A DNA stretch of 20,277 nucleotides, taken from Nitrososphaerota archaeon (GTDB lineage: Archaea; Thermoproteota; Nitrososphaeria; Nitrososphaerales; UBA57). The stretch is taken from positions 1 to 20,277 of the forward strand of contig JACPBJ010000068.1 in assembly GCA_016180375.1 (NCBI GenBank), given 5' to 3'. Each line of letters begins with the position of its first letter. Position 1 is the first letter of the stretch. Both the position numbers and the translations under genes were made by a program. This document shows positions 8,046 to 15,040 of this stretch, in pieces. The notes beneath the pieces are model-generated. The model had not been told where the DNA came from and did not search any database. It saw only the letters and a list, made by a program, of their open reading frames with translations.

Positions 8046-9077
8046 ATGGAAAGCGACGTTCTCATCAGTGCAGAGCATGTTTCGAAATGGTTCCCTATAC
8101 GCAGAGGCTTGTCCGATATTTTACTGAAGCGTCCGATAAGATATGTAAAGGCGGTTGATGATGCAAGTCTTACTATAAGAAGGGGAGAAATCTTCGTACT
8201 TGTTGGAGAGTCAGGCTGTGGCAAGACTACTCTGGGGAAACTTCTACTCCGAGCCTATGATCTTGATGCCGGGAGTATTTTGTTCGAAGGTAATGATATC
8301 TCAATGCTAAAAGGCGCGAAGCTAAAGGAGTTCAGGGAAACAGCGCAGGTAATATTCCAAGATCCTTATGCATCATTGGATCCCAGATTTACCGCTTGGG
8401 ATGTGCTGAGCGAGCCCTTGCGAGTTCACAACATTGGCAGTACTAAAGAAGAGCGCAGAGAGATGATCTTCAGGGCTATGGAAGATGTCAGATTAACGCC
8501 TCCCGAAGACTTCTTAGAAAGGTTTCCGCACATGATGTCAGGGGGGCAGAGACAAAGACTTGCCATGGCAAGAGCGCTGGTGTTGCAGCCGAAATTTATT
8601 GTCGCGGATGAACCTGTGTCTATGCTCGATCTTTCTATAAGGGCGGAGATTCTGGAGTTGATGTTTTCTCTGAAGGCTCGTCGCAAGATTACATACCTGT
8701 ACATAACTCACGACCTTTCGACTGCGCGATATGTCGGTGATGAAATCGGAATAATGTATCTCGGGAAGATGGTGGAGATAGGTAAAGCAAGAGAAGTTAT
8801 CGAAAAGCCACTTCACCCATACACTCAAGCACTTCTTGATGCGGTACCTGAGCCTGAGCCATTGAATAGGTTCAAGGAGCGTGAAGTTCGGATCACAGGA
8901 GAGATCCCGAGCCCTGCAAATGCACCGCAGGGTTGTCATTTACACCCCAGATGTCCCTACGCTTTTGATCCATGTCCAACAAAATATCCAGACTTTAAGG
9001 AGATACTAGACGGCCGCAAAACTTCATGTTATCTTTACGAGCCAGTTGCTCCAACAGCAAAGATCAAGAAAGACTGA
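8046..9077 (+). CDS. dppF: Peptide-type ABC transporter ATP-binding protein, DppF/OppF family
   Basis: Second ATPase of the importer. Walker A GESGCGKT is at 54-61, the signature MSGGQRQR is at 164-171 and Walker B IVADEP is at 185-190, followed by SMLD and YITHD. The C-terminal domain has HPYTQALLDAVPEPEP and cysteines at 297, 303, 310 and 328 in the same pattern as the partner ATPase. I chose the ATG at 8046, two bases after the preceding stop, because it has purine-rich AAGGAAAAGG upstream and lies next to the family's normal N-terminus. A GTG at 8016 would add ten residues inside the preceding gene. The 3' end overlaps the convergent kinase gene by 14 nt. Confidence 0.94.
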   Translation: MESDVLISAEHVSKWFPIRRGLSDILLKRPIRYVKAVDDASLTIRRGEIFVLVGESGCGKTTLGKLLLRAYDLDAGSILFEGNDISMLKGAKLKEFRETAQVIFQDPYASLDPRFTAWDVLSEPLRVHNIGSTKEERREMIFRAMEDVRLTPPEDFLERFPHMMSGGQRQRLAMARALVLQPKFIVADEPVSMLDLSIRAEILELMFSLKARRKITYLYITHDLSTARYVGDEIGIMYLGKMVEIGKAREVIEKPLHPYTQALLDAVPEPEPLNRFKEREVRITGEIPSPANAPQGCHLHPRCPYAFDPCPTKYPDFKEILDGRKTSCYLYEPVAPTAKIKKD

Positions 9078-10107
9078 TTCCTTTCTTCTTCAGAAATCTT
9101 ATTGCTTTTCCAATTGTTGGATGCTCTGCTTTATTATTCAAATAAAGGTAGGCACAAGCATTTGCGAGTTGAAGCCGTTTGTCTGGACTTATCTTCAGGA
9201 GATGTCCTGCAATATCCCCTGCATCCCATGCATCTCCAGCTCCCGTGACTATACCCTCGACTTTTCCAAAGGAATCTGCCCAAAATACGTCTCCATCGGT
9301 CGCCGAAGCACATCCAAGAGGCGTGTGAATATCGATTATTGTGCTAAGGGTTTTGTGAAGAGACCTCGCCACTCTCTTTATGTCGTCTTTTCTGTAATCA
9401 GTTGAAAGTTTTGATGCCGAAAGAAGTTTCGAAAGAAGTCTGGTTTCATTCTCATTAATGCTAAGAATGTCAAGGAGACCTTTGTCTATAACACTCTGAA
9501 CCAGCACTTTGACCCTGTCTTCAGCACCAGTTAGATCAGCAGGGTCAAGAAAGTTCAGCCTTTGGTTTCGTCTTGGCAAAGCAAAGACTAATTGCGCTAA
9601 CTCATTGCCCTTCTTGTTGGATGACCAATTCACCAAAGCAACGCAATCCGAACCTGCTATTGATTTGCAATCTGCCCTAGTCAGCTTCTCACCTGCAAAT
9701 TCTGCAAGGTCTCCGACATCGCTTACCATCACATTTACCCTCTTGTTATTGTAAGGAAATTCAATTGCAAGTGTATAACCAGGGTTTCCCTCAACTACTC
9801 TAACTTTGCACTTCTTTGGATGGTTAGCAGTAAATCCTCTCGTCGCATCATTTCCAATGATGTAGAGATGCGTTTGAAGTGAAAGTGATGAGAGCGCAAA
9901 TGCTAGGTTAGTAGCATTTCCTCCTTTGATCTCCTTCTGCGCGTACCCGCGTAGGCTACCTCCGCCTGACGCTGCCTTGTCCTGCAAATCGTCGAATAGT
10001 TTCTCAATGGAAGGAACGTATAGTATCCTGTCAGCAAAGAAGTCCGGAAGGACAGAAACAGAGTATCCTGCAAGCTTTTCGTATAGGTTTTGTAGATTGT
10101 GAGTCAA
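9064..10107 (-). CDS. PfkB-family carbohydrate/nucleoside kinase
   Basis: Predicted ribokinase-fold kinase that phosphorylates a sugar, nucleoside or related alcohol with ATP. A GGNATNLAFAL segment at 62-72 corresponds to the family's substrate-binding GG...N region. SINENETRLL at 216-225 matches the N..E metal/phosphate motif. GIVTGAGDAWDAG at 285-297 is the PfkB signature with the anion hole and catalytic base D292. The length of 347 residues is normal. The substrate cannot be read from the sequence. The TTG start is 2 nt after the stop codon of the HTH-ACT regulator, so the two probably form one transcript. No SD is evident. The 3' end overlaps dppF by 14 nt. Confidence 0.9.
   Translation of the reverse strand: MTHNLQNLYEKLAGYSVSVLPDFFADRILYVPSIEKLFDDLQDKAASGGGSLRGYAQKEIKGGNATNLAFALSSLSLQTHLYIIGNDATRGFTANHPKKCKVRVVEGNPGYTLAIEFPYNNKRVNVMVSDVGDLAEFAGEKLTRADCKSIAGSDCVALVNWSSNKKGNELAQLVFALPRRNQRLNFLDPADLTGAEDRVKVLVQSVIDKGLLDILSINENETRLLSKLLSASKLSTDYRKDDIKRVARSLHKTLSTIIDIHTPLGCASATDGDVFWADSFGKVEGIVTGAGDAWDAGDIAGHLLKISPDKRLQLANACAYLYLNNKAEHPTIGKAIRFLKKKGISLS
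9078..9091 (+). terminator. Pyrimidine tract after dppF, inside the convergent kinase gene
   Basis: TTCCTTTCTTCTTC begins immediately after the dppF stop codon. It is the complement of the Lys-rich end (KKKGIS) of the kinase gene. With no spacer between the two convergent genes, this all-pyrimidine run is the obvious place for the transporter transcript to end. The terminator role is inferred. Confidence 0.3.
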
Positions 10108-10109
10108 AG

Positions 10110-10616
10110 CTACTTGAGAAGGGTTATGCTCTTTACAGATCCTATTTCTTGTATCTTGGATAATACCGATACTGGAACCTTTCCTTCAACCACTAGGGTA
10201 AGTTTTGGGTCCTGAGTCATATCAGGATCATCAGCAAGGGCTTGTCTAATCACAATACCAGATTCGCTAAGAGCTTTAGCGACGCCAGCTATAACTCCAG
10301 GCTTGTAAGGATCGGCAGAGACAACAAGCACGCTGTAACCAAGAAGTCCAGCAATCTCCACAAGGCTTGTGCCTACAGGTCTAACTTTTGTGAATATCTC
10401 TCGCAGCTCAGGATCTTCAAAAATCTGGTTTATCGTATTTCTAACAACTCTTCTATCTACACCTGCTGCCCTTGCAAGCGCTGTATCATACACTTCCAGA
10501 TTGCCAATGAACATTCTGCGTTTGCTATCAACCGATATCCCAAGCTGGACCATTCTCTGAACAACCTCCAGCCTGCTCCTCTGTCGCATGAATTTTGCGT
10601 ATGCCTTTCTCCACAA
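10110..10616 (-). CDS. HTH-ACT domain regulator of amino acid metabolism (COG2150-like)
   Basis: Predicted DNA-binding regulator that senses a small ligand, probably an amino acid. In 168-residue numbering, a helix-turn-helix segment covers about 42-68 (YDTALARAAGVDRRVVRNTI). An ACT domain follows at about 94-168, with the VLVVSADPYKPGVIAGVAKA stretch as its first strand and helix. The start is uncertain. The frame stays open up to 10742, but that would overlap the divergent trpB2. I prefer the TTG at 10616 because it begins (M)WRKAYAKF, as short family members do, and lies 32 nt from a TATA element (10643-10652) on this strand. Other options are GTG at 10625, and ATG at 10589, 10682 or 10694. 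The gene is co-transcribed with the kinase and divergent from trpB2, which it may control. Confidence 0.8.
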   Translation of the reverse strand: MWRKAYAKFMRQRSRLEVVQRMVQLGISVDSKRRMFIGNLEVYDTALARAAGVDRRVVRNTINQIFEDPELREIFTKVRPVGTSLVEIAGLLGYSVLVVSADPYKPGVIAGVAKALSESGIVIRQALADDPDMTQDPKLTLVVEGKVPVSVLSKIQEIGSVKSITLLK

Positions 10617-10636
10617 GTACTGCACAGGTACGAGCT

Positions 10637-10666
10637 TAAATGAATATAAACGTGCACTCTCATTTA
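10637..10666. promoter_or_regulatory. Inverted repeat TAAATGA-N16-TCATTTA flanking the shared TATA
   Basis: A perfect 7-bp inverted repeat (10637-10643 and 10660-10666) separated by 16 nt encloses the shared TATA element and a GTGCAC palindrome (10652-10657). Its position suggests an operator at which a repressor would block both divergent promoters. The HTH-ACT protein encoded alongside is the natural candidate. Binding is inferred. Confidence 0.4.
10643..10652. promoter_or_regulatory. Shared TATA element between regulator and trpB2
   Basis: AATATAAACG on the plus strand reads CGTTTATATT on the minus strand, so it can act as a TATA box in both directions. Its centre is about 33 nt from the trpB2 ATG (10681) and about 32 nt from the proposed regulator TTG (10616). 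Both spacings fit nearly leaderless mRNAs. Confidence 0.5.
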
Positions 10667-10680
10667 GATCAAGAGCAGAC

Positions 10681-12042
10681 ATGGTAGTTGCCATCAAGGC
10701 GCTTCTCTCTGTTGATGACGTTCCGAAACAATGGTATAACATTCAGGCAGACCTCCCAGAACCTCTCCCTCCTCCCCTCGACCCTAGAACCATGCAACCA
10801 GCTCCCCCAGATCCCCTGTTGCGATTGTTTGCAAAGGAGCTTGTGATGCAGGAGGTTTCTCAGGATCGTTACATAACGATTCCAGATGAAGTCAGAGAAG
10901 CCTATATCAGAATAGGAAGGCCTACGCCTCTGCAACGCGCTACGGGGCTCGAAAAGGCGTTAGGAACACCTGCCAAGATATACTATAAGCGTGAAGATCT
11001 CAATCCTGCTGGGAGTCACAAGCCTAACACTGCCATTGCGCAGGCATACTATAATGCTAAGCAGGGAACAGAGCGGCTTACAACTGAAACCGGCGCGGGT
11101 CAGTGGGGCTCTGCACTCGCCCTCTCATGCGCCCTTTTTGATCTTGGTCTCACGGTATTCATGACTAGAGCAAGCTATCTACAGAAACCCTACAGGAAAT
11201 CACTGATGGAAGCATACGGCGCTGAAGTACACGCATCGCCAAGTGACAAAACCGCAGCAGGTAGAAAGTTTCTCGAAAATGACAGGAACCATCCCGGCTC
11301 GCTGGGAATTGCTATCAGTGAGGCAATCGAAGCATGTCTTCAGAATGAAAAATACAGATACTCGCTTGGCTCCGTGCTGAACCATGTTCTCACGCATCAA
11401 AGCGTTGTGGGTCTCGAAGCGAAGAAACAAATGGAATGGTTCGATGAATATCCTGATTACATTATCGGATGCATTGGCGGAGGAAGCAACTATGCGGGGC
11501 TAGCATATCCGTTCATGCATGACAAGCTCAAGAATGGAAGAGATAGCACCTTCATAGCGGTTGAACCGAAGGCGGTCCCTTCCACAACTAAAGGCATCTA
11601 CGCTTATGACTTTGGTGATACGGCTGGGATGACACCTTTGCTGAAGATGTACACCGTTGGACACAACTTCATGTGTCCACCAATTCATGCAGGAGGCCTA
11701 AGATATCATGGTAAGGCTCCATCATTATCTCTTCTAATCAACAAGGGATACATGCAAAGCATAGCATATCATCAGAACGAGGCGCTCGAAGCTGGTAGGC
11801 TCTTTGCAAAGACTGAAGGGGTAGTAGCTGCTCCAGAAACGTGCCACGCGATAAAAGGTGCTATCGATGTAGCATTGAAGTGTAAGCAGTCAGGCGAATC
11901 AAAAGTCATTCTGTTCAACTATAGTGGTCATGGGCTGCTAGATATGAAGGCTTACGAGGACTATATGGAAGGCAAACTCGTAGACTTTGAAGCAGCTCAA
12001 GATATGATAGCAAAGAGTTTAGCAACTATACCAAAAGCCTAG
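10681..12042 (+). CDS. trpB2: Tryptophan synthase beta chain, TrpB2 type
   Basis: PLP enzyme that condenses indole with serine to give tryptophan. The sequence belongs to the TrpB2 branch: a long N-terminus with PEPLPPPLDP and PTPLQRATGLEKALGTPAKIY, then SHKPNTA with the PLP lysine at about K114, ETGAGQWGSA at 136-145, and the phosphate-binding GGGSNYAG at 266-273. TrpB2 enzymes are generally not built to form the classic complex with TrpA and are often linked to indole salvage. No trpA or other trp gene is nearby. The length of 453 residues is normal. The frame stays open upstream to an ATG at 10588, but the ATG at 10681 gives the family N-terminus and fits the TATA spacing. The gene is divergent from the HTH-ACT regulator. 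Confidence 0.95.
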   Translation: MVVAIKALLSVDDVPKQWYNIQADLPEPLPPPLDPRTMQPAPPDPLLRLFAKELVMQEVSQDRYITIPDEVREAYIRIGRPTPLQRATGLEKALGTPAKIYYKREDLNPAGSHKPNTAIAQAYYNAKQGTERLTTETGAGQWGSALALSCALFDLGLTVFMTRASYLQKPYRKSLMEAYGAEVHASPSDKTAAGRKFLENDRNHPGSLGIAISEAIEACLQNEKYRYSLGSVLNHVLTHQSVVGLEAKKQMEWFDEYPDYIIGCIGGGSNYAGLAYPFMHDKLKNGRDSTFIAVEPKAVPSTTKGIYAYDFGDTAGMTPLLKMYTVGHNFMCPPIHAGGLRYHGKAPSLSLLINKGYMQSIAYHQNEALEAGRLFAKTEGVVAAPETCHAIKGAIDVALKCKQSGESKVILFNYSGHGLLDMKAYEDYMEGKLVDFEAAQDMIAKSLATIPKA

Positions 12043-12109
12043 ACTGCACTCTCGCTTGCATAGCCAAAGCTAGGAATCCTACTCTACCTGCACAATGTAT
12101 GTTGTCGAC

Positions 12110-14278
12110 TTAGCGATAGTACGGAACTGTAACCTTCTCCTTCGGCTTGCCTTCTCTGGATGTCTTTACCTTCCTTATGGCCTCCTCGAAGTGTCTCATT
12201 TCGACTCTCGCCTCTTCTGCGTGCTTCTTTGCGTCCTCAGGTCTTGGGAAGCGTCCTACGAATTCTTGCAGAAGTAGTGATACCGCTGTATTTGTGACTG
12301 ATGCTAGGTCGGCCCCACTGAAACCATCTGTCATCTCCGCTATCTTCTCTATACTGACATCAGAGGCGAGTGGTTTGTCCTTCGCGTGTATCTGAAGTGT
12401 GCTGAGTCGTGCAGATCTGTCCGGCAGAGGCACAAACAGCAGTTTGTCAAATCTTCCGGCTCTGAGCAGGGCAGGATCCACCATATCGATTCTGTTGGTT
12501 GCTGCAAGCACCACTACACCTGAGAGCATCTGTATCCCGTCCAACTCCGTCAGAAGTTGGCTTACGACTCTCTCGGTAACCATACTATCGCCTCCCAAAC
12601 CCCTAACAGGAGCCAGTGAATCGATCTCGTCGAAGAATATGATGCACGGAGCTGCTTGTCTAGCTCTTCTGAAGACCTCTCGCACACCTCGCTCTGATTC
12701 CCCGACCCATTTCGAAAGCAGCTCAGGTCCTCTGACACTGATGAAATTAGCCTCACTCTCTGTTGCAACCGCTTTGGCGAGAAGCGTCTTGCCAGTGCCC
12801 GACGGCCCGTGCAGAAGGATTCCCTTCGGCATGCTGTAGCCGATCGTTGAATATAGTTCAGGATATTTCAACGGCCATTCGACAGCCTCCTGCAGTTCCT
12901 TCTTGATACCCTCTAATCCTCCTATCTGGGACCACCTTACATCTGGCGTTTCGATGTAGACCTCTCTCATGGCAGAAGGTGTAATATCCTTCAGAGCACC
13001 TTCGAAATCTTTACCAGTTACCTCGAGTTTGTTAAGAAACTCCGGCTGAAGTTTCTCGTCTTCAAGTTTCATTTCTGGAAGAACTCTCCTGAGTGTCTTC
13101 ATTGCAGCTTCCTTGCACAGATACTCTAAATCAGCGCCTACGAAGCCGTGAGAAACAGCAGCCAACTTCTCGAGGTCAACATCACTAGTCAGAGGCATGT
13201 GTCTGGTGTGAATCTGCAGAACCTCTAACCTTCCCTTCTTATCAGGAACTTTGATCTCTATTTCTCTGTCAAACCTTCCTGGTCTTCTGAGAGCTGGGTC
13301 TATGGCGTTGGGACGATTTGTAGCTGCAATTACGATGACCTTACCTCTCCCTTCTAGTCCATCCATTAGCGAGAGCAGCTGGCTTACGACTCTCCTCTCA
13401 ACCTCACCAGTTACCTCTTCCCTCTTCGGAGCTATTGAATCAATTTCGTCAATGAAAACGATTGTTGGAGCCTTTTCCTTCGCTTCCTTGAAGATTTCTC
13501 TAAGCCTCGCTTCTGATTCTCCATAGAACTTGCTCATTATTTCTGGACCACTTATGCTGATAAAGTGTGCATTACTTTCGTTAGCAACGGCCTTCGCAAG
13601 TAGTGTCTTGCCTGTGCCTGGGGGCCCATAGAGAAGAACTCCCTTTGGTGCCTCAACTCCAAGTTTCTCGAATATTTCTGGATGTCTAAGCGGGAGCTCG
13701 ATCATCTCGCGTACTTTCTGAATCTCATCCTTCAGACCTCCAATATCCTCGTAGGTTACTTGTGGAACTCCTCTTAGCGTTTCTCCCTTCTCAGATATCG
13801 AGAATACGGTTCTCTGGGTGATCAGGACCGCATCGGCGGTTGGGGTTATCCCTATCACTTGGAAGGTGAGCCTTCCTCCAAAGTAAGGAATCATGATGTT
13901 ATCACCCTTCGTTACGGGCACGCTTTCAAGAGCATCAGCAAGGTACCTCTCATCTATGGGAGGTATAGCCTCTAGAGGCGCAACTATGATCTTCTCTGCT
14001 GGAGGCGCCTTTATCTTCTTGATACTTACAGTATCGCTAATAGCAACGCCAGCATTATTCCTGATGAGTCCATCTATCCTTATGACTCCTCTTCCTTCAT
14101 CTGAAGGGTATAGAGGCAGGCACTTTGCAACGGTTCTCCTCTTGCCCTTGATCTCAATAATATCGCCCGTCGAAGCATCCAAAGCATCCATCGCATCATA
14201 ATCTATTCTTGCAACTCCCCTACCTACATCTCTTGTATACGCTTCCAGAACTTTCAGGCTAACTACAGGTTGGCTCAA
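12110..14278 (-). CDS. cdc48: Cdc48/VAT-type AAA+ ATPase
   Basis: Hexameric ATPase that unfolds proteins, in archaea probably feeding the 20S proteasome. The N-domain (double-psi barrel plus beta subdomain) covers about 1-170. D1 has Walker A GPPGTGKT at 218-225, Walker B VFIDEID at 274-280 and the RRPGRFD arginine-finger region at 331-337. D2 has Walker A GPSGTGKT at 491-498, Walker B IFFDEID at 547-553 and LLRAGRFD at 604-611. D2 carries Ser where Pro is usual in Walker A, which should not impair nucleotide binding. The last three residues Tyr-Tyr-Arg fit the HbYX proteasome-docking pattern. The TTG start lies about 33 nt from a strong TATA box. The gene is convergent with trpB2 (67-nt gap) and divergent from the replication cluster. 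Confidence 0.97.
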   Translation of the reverse strand: MSQPVVSLKVLEAYTRDVGRGVARIDYDAMDALDASTGDIIEIKGKRRTVAKCLPLYPSDEGRGVIRIDGLIRNNAGVAISDTVSIKKIKAPPAEKIIVAPLEAIPPIDERYLADALESVPVTKGDNIMIPYFGGRLTFQVIGITPTADAVLITQRTVFSISEKGETLRGVPQVTYEDIGGLKDEIQKVREMIELPLRHPEIFEKLGVEAPKGVLLYGPPGTGKTLLAKAVANESNAHFISISGPEIMSKFYGESEARLREIFKEAKEKAPTIVFIDEIDSIAPKREEVTGEVERRVVSQLLSLMDGLEGRGKVIVIAATNRPNAIDPALRRPGRFDREIEIKVPDKKGRLEVLQIHTRHMPLTSDVDLEKLAAVSHGFVGADLEYLCKEAAMKTLRRVLPEMKLEDEKLQPEFLNKLEVTGKDFEGALKDITPSAMREVYIETPDVRWSQIGGLEGIKKELQEAVEWPLKYPELYSTIGYSMPKGILLHGPSGTGKTLLAKAVATESEANFISVRGPELLSKWVGESERGVREVFRRARQAAPCIIFFDEIDSLAPVRGLGGDSMVTERVVSQLLTELDGIQMLSGVVVLAATNRIDMVDPALLRAGRFDKLLFVPLPDRSARLSTLQIHAKDKPLASDVSIEKIAEMTDGFSGADLASVTNTAVSLLLQEFVGRFPRPEDAKKHAEEARVEMRHFEEAIRKVKTSREGKPKEKVTVPYYR

Positions 14279-14306
14279 GATGTCCTACCAGTCCCTGCAA
14301 TTAATT

Positions 14307-14314
14307 CTATATAT
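14307..14314 (-). promoter_or_regulatory. TATA box of cdc48
   Basis: CTATATAT on the plus strand (ATATATAG on the coding strand) is centred about 33 nt upstream of the TTG start at 14278. That predicts a transcription start a few bases before the start codon. Confidence 0.6.
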
Positions 14315-14348
14315 GTTCCTTTATTAGCGTTGTTCCCGAAATCCTTAA

Positions 14349-14360
14349 AGATCTAGATCT
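14349..14360. repeat. 12-bp perfect palindrome AGATCTAGATCT
   Basis: A self-complementary 12-mer, also a tandem AGATCT, in the 195-nt divergent region between cdc48 and the GINS gene, upstream of the cdc48 TATA box. It could be a regulator site. No protein is known from the sequence to bind it. Confidence 0.3.
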
Positions 14361-14416
14361 CTGGTTCATTAATTTTGGAAGATCAGTCGTACTTGCTATC
14401 CTATCAATATGATTCT

Positions 14417-14432
14417 AAAGGCAAACCTTTTT
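14417..14432 (+). repeat. Small inverted repeat AAAGG-CAAA-CCTTT with T-run upstream of GINS
   Basis: A 5-bp stem with a 4-nt loop, running into a T-rich stretch, about 42 nt before the GINS start. It overlaps the only modest TATA-like element (TTCTAAAGG, 14413-14421) that I can offer for the replication cluster. The stem is short enough to arise by chance. Confidence 0.2.
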
Positions 14433-14473
14433 CTCTATGCAAATCATCCTAAGCGTCTTCTGAAGGGAATACG

Positions 14474-15040
14474 TTGGCGCAACTTGACAGGAAGGGACAG
14501 GAGATAGAAGCTCTGTTTCACGACAGGGAATTTAGTTATCGTATGTCGCCGGTAAAGGTGTTGGTGAAGAAGGCTTTACAACCAATTGAAATGGACTCAT
14601 TCAGGTTGCCCGAAGCGTCAGAAGGGACAGTAATAGAAATGCCTCGCTGGGTTGCAAACATTCTCGCCGGATTAGGACAAATCGAGTTGCAGGAGGATGA
14701 TATCAATTCTGAACTCTTTAGAGCAGTAACTCGGGAAAGAATACAGACAAACCTTCAGCTCAATCCAATTAGGGGAGATTTCTATCTTAGGCTAAAGGAG
14801 CATCTCCGTGCATTACGTGAGAATGCGGAGACAAATGGGTCTGCTAGGCAGACTTATGACAGAGCCATGATATCTGCACATGACTTGGTGACAATGCGAA
14901 TAGGGAAAATTTTGCAGCTTTCAGCTCTATCTTCTATGCCATCCGATCTATTTACGAAGATAACTCCAGAAGAGAAAATGCTTTTCGAAAAGGTCCGCGA
15001 ACTAGTAAGCGAGTGGAGAAGAACGCTGTTAAATGACTGA
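14474..15040 (+). CDS. gins23: GINS subunit (B-A domain order, Gins23-like)
   Basis: Subunit of GINS, the factor that joins MCM and Cdc45/RecJ-like protein in the archaeal replicative helicase. Residues about 26-75 look like the small beta (B) domain, with EGTVIEMPRWVANILAGLG at 50-68 resembling the eG..veiP.W.A..L motif. Residues about 76-187 are helical and look like the A domain: RGDFYLRLKEHLRAL at 100-114, MRIGKILQLS at 141-150 and TPEEKMLFEKV at 164-174. B before A is the Psf2/Psf3 (Gins23) order, although the helical part has a Sld5/Psf1-like look. The gene immediately precedes mcm, as gins23 does in Sulfolobus. It starts with TTG after an SD-like GAAGGG (14462-14467). The family call is firm; the paralogue assignment is tentative. 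Confidence 0.85.
   Translation: MAQLDRKGQEIEALFHDREFSYRMSPVKVLVKKALQPIEMDSFRLPEASEGTVIEMPRWVANILAGLGQIELQEDDINSELFRAVTRERIQTNLQLNPIRGDFYLRLKEHLRALRENAETNGSARQTYDRAMISAHDLVTMRIGKILQLSALSSMPSDLFTKITPEEKMLFEKVRELVSEWRRTLLND

Noticed and set aside
10588..10680. N-terminal extension of TrpB2 by 31 residues from an upstream ATG
   Set aside because: The ATG at 10681 gives the family N-terminus and fits the TATA spacing; the extension would cover the shared promoter and the start of the divergent gene.
10617..10742. N-terminal extension of the HTH-ACT regulator up to 10742
   Set aside because: It would overlap the start of trpB2 by 62 nt and is longer than family members; the TTG at 10616 fits both the family N-terminus and the promoter. 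ATGs at 10682 and 10694 remain possible.
12043..12109. TAGGA-A-TCCTA inverted repeat (12071-12081) in the convergent trpB2/cdc48 gap as a terminator
   Set aside because: The stem has 5 bp with a single-base loop and no T-run on either side; not supported as a terminator.
12399..12839. 146-codon open frame on the plus strand
   Set aside because: It is antisense to the D2 domain of cdc48, whose motifs are intact; a shadow frame.
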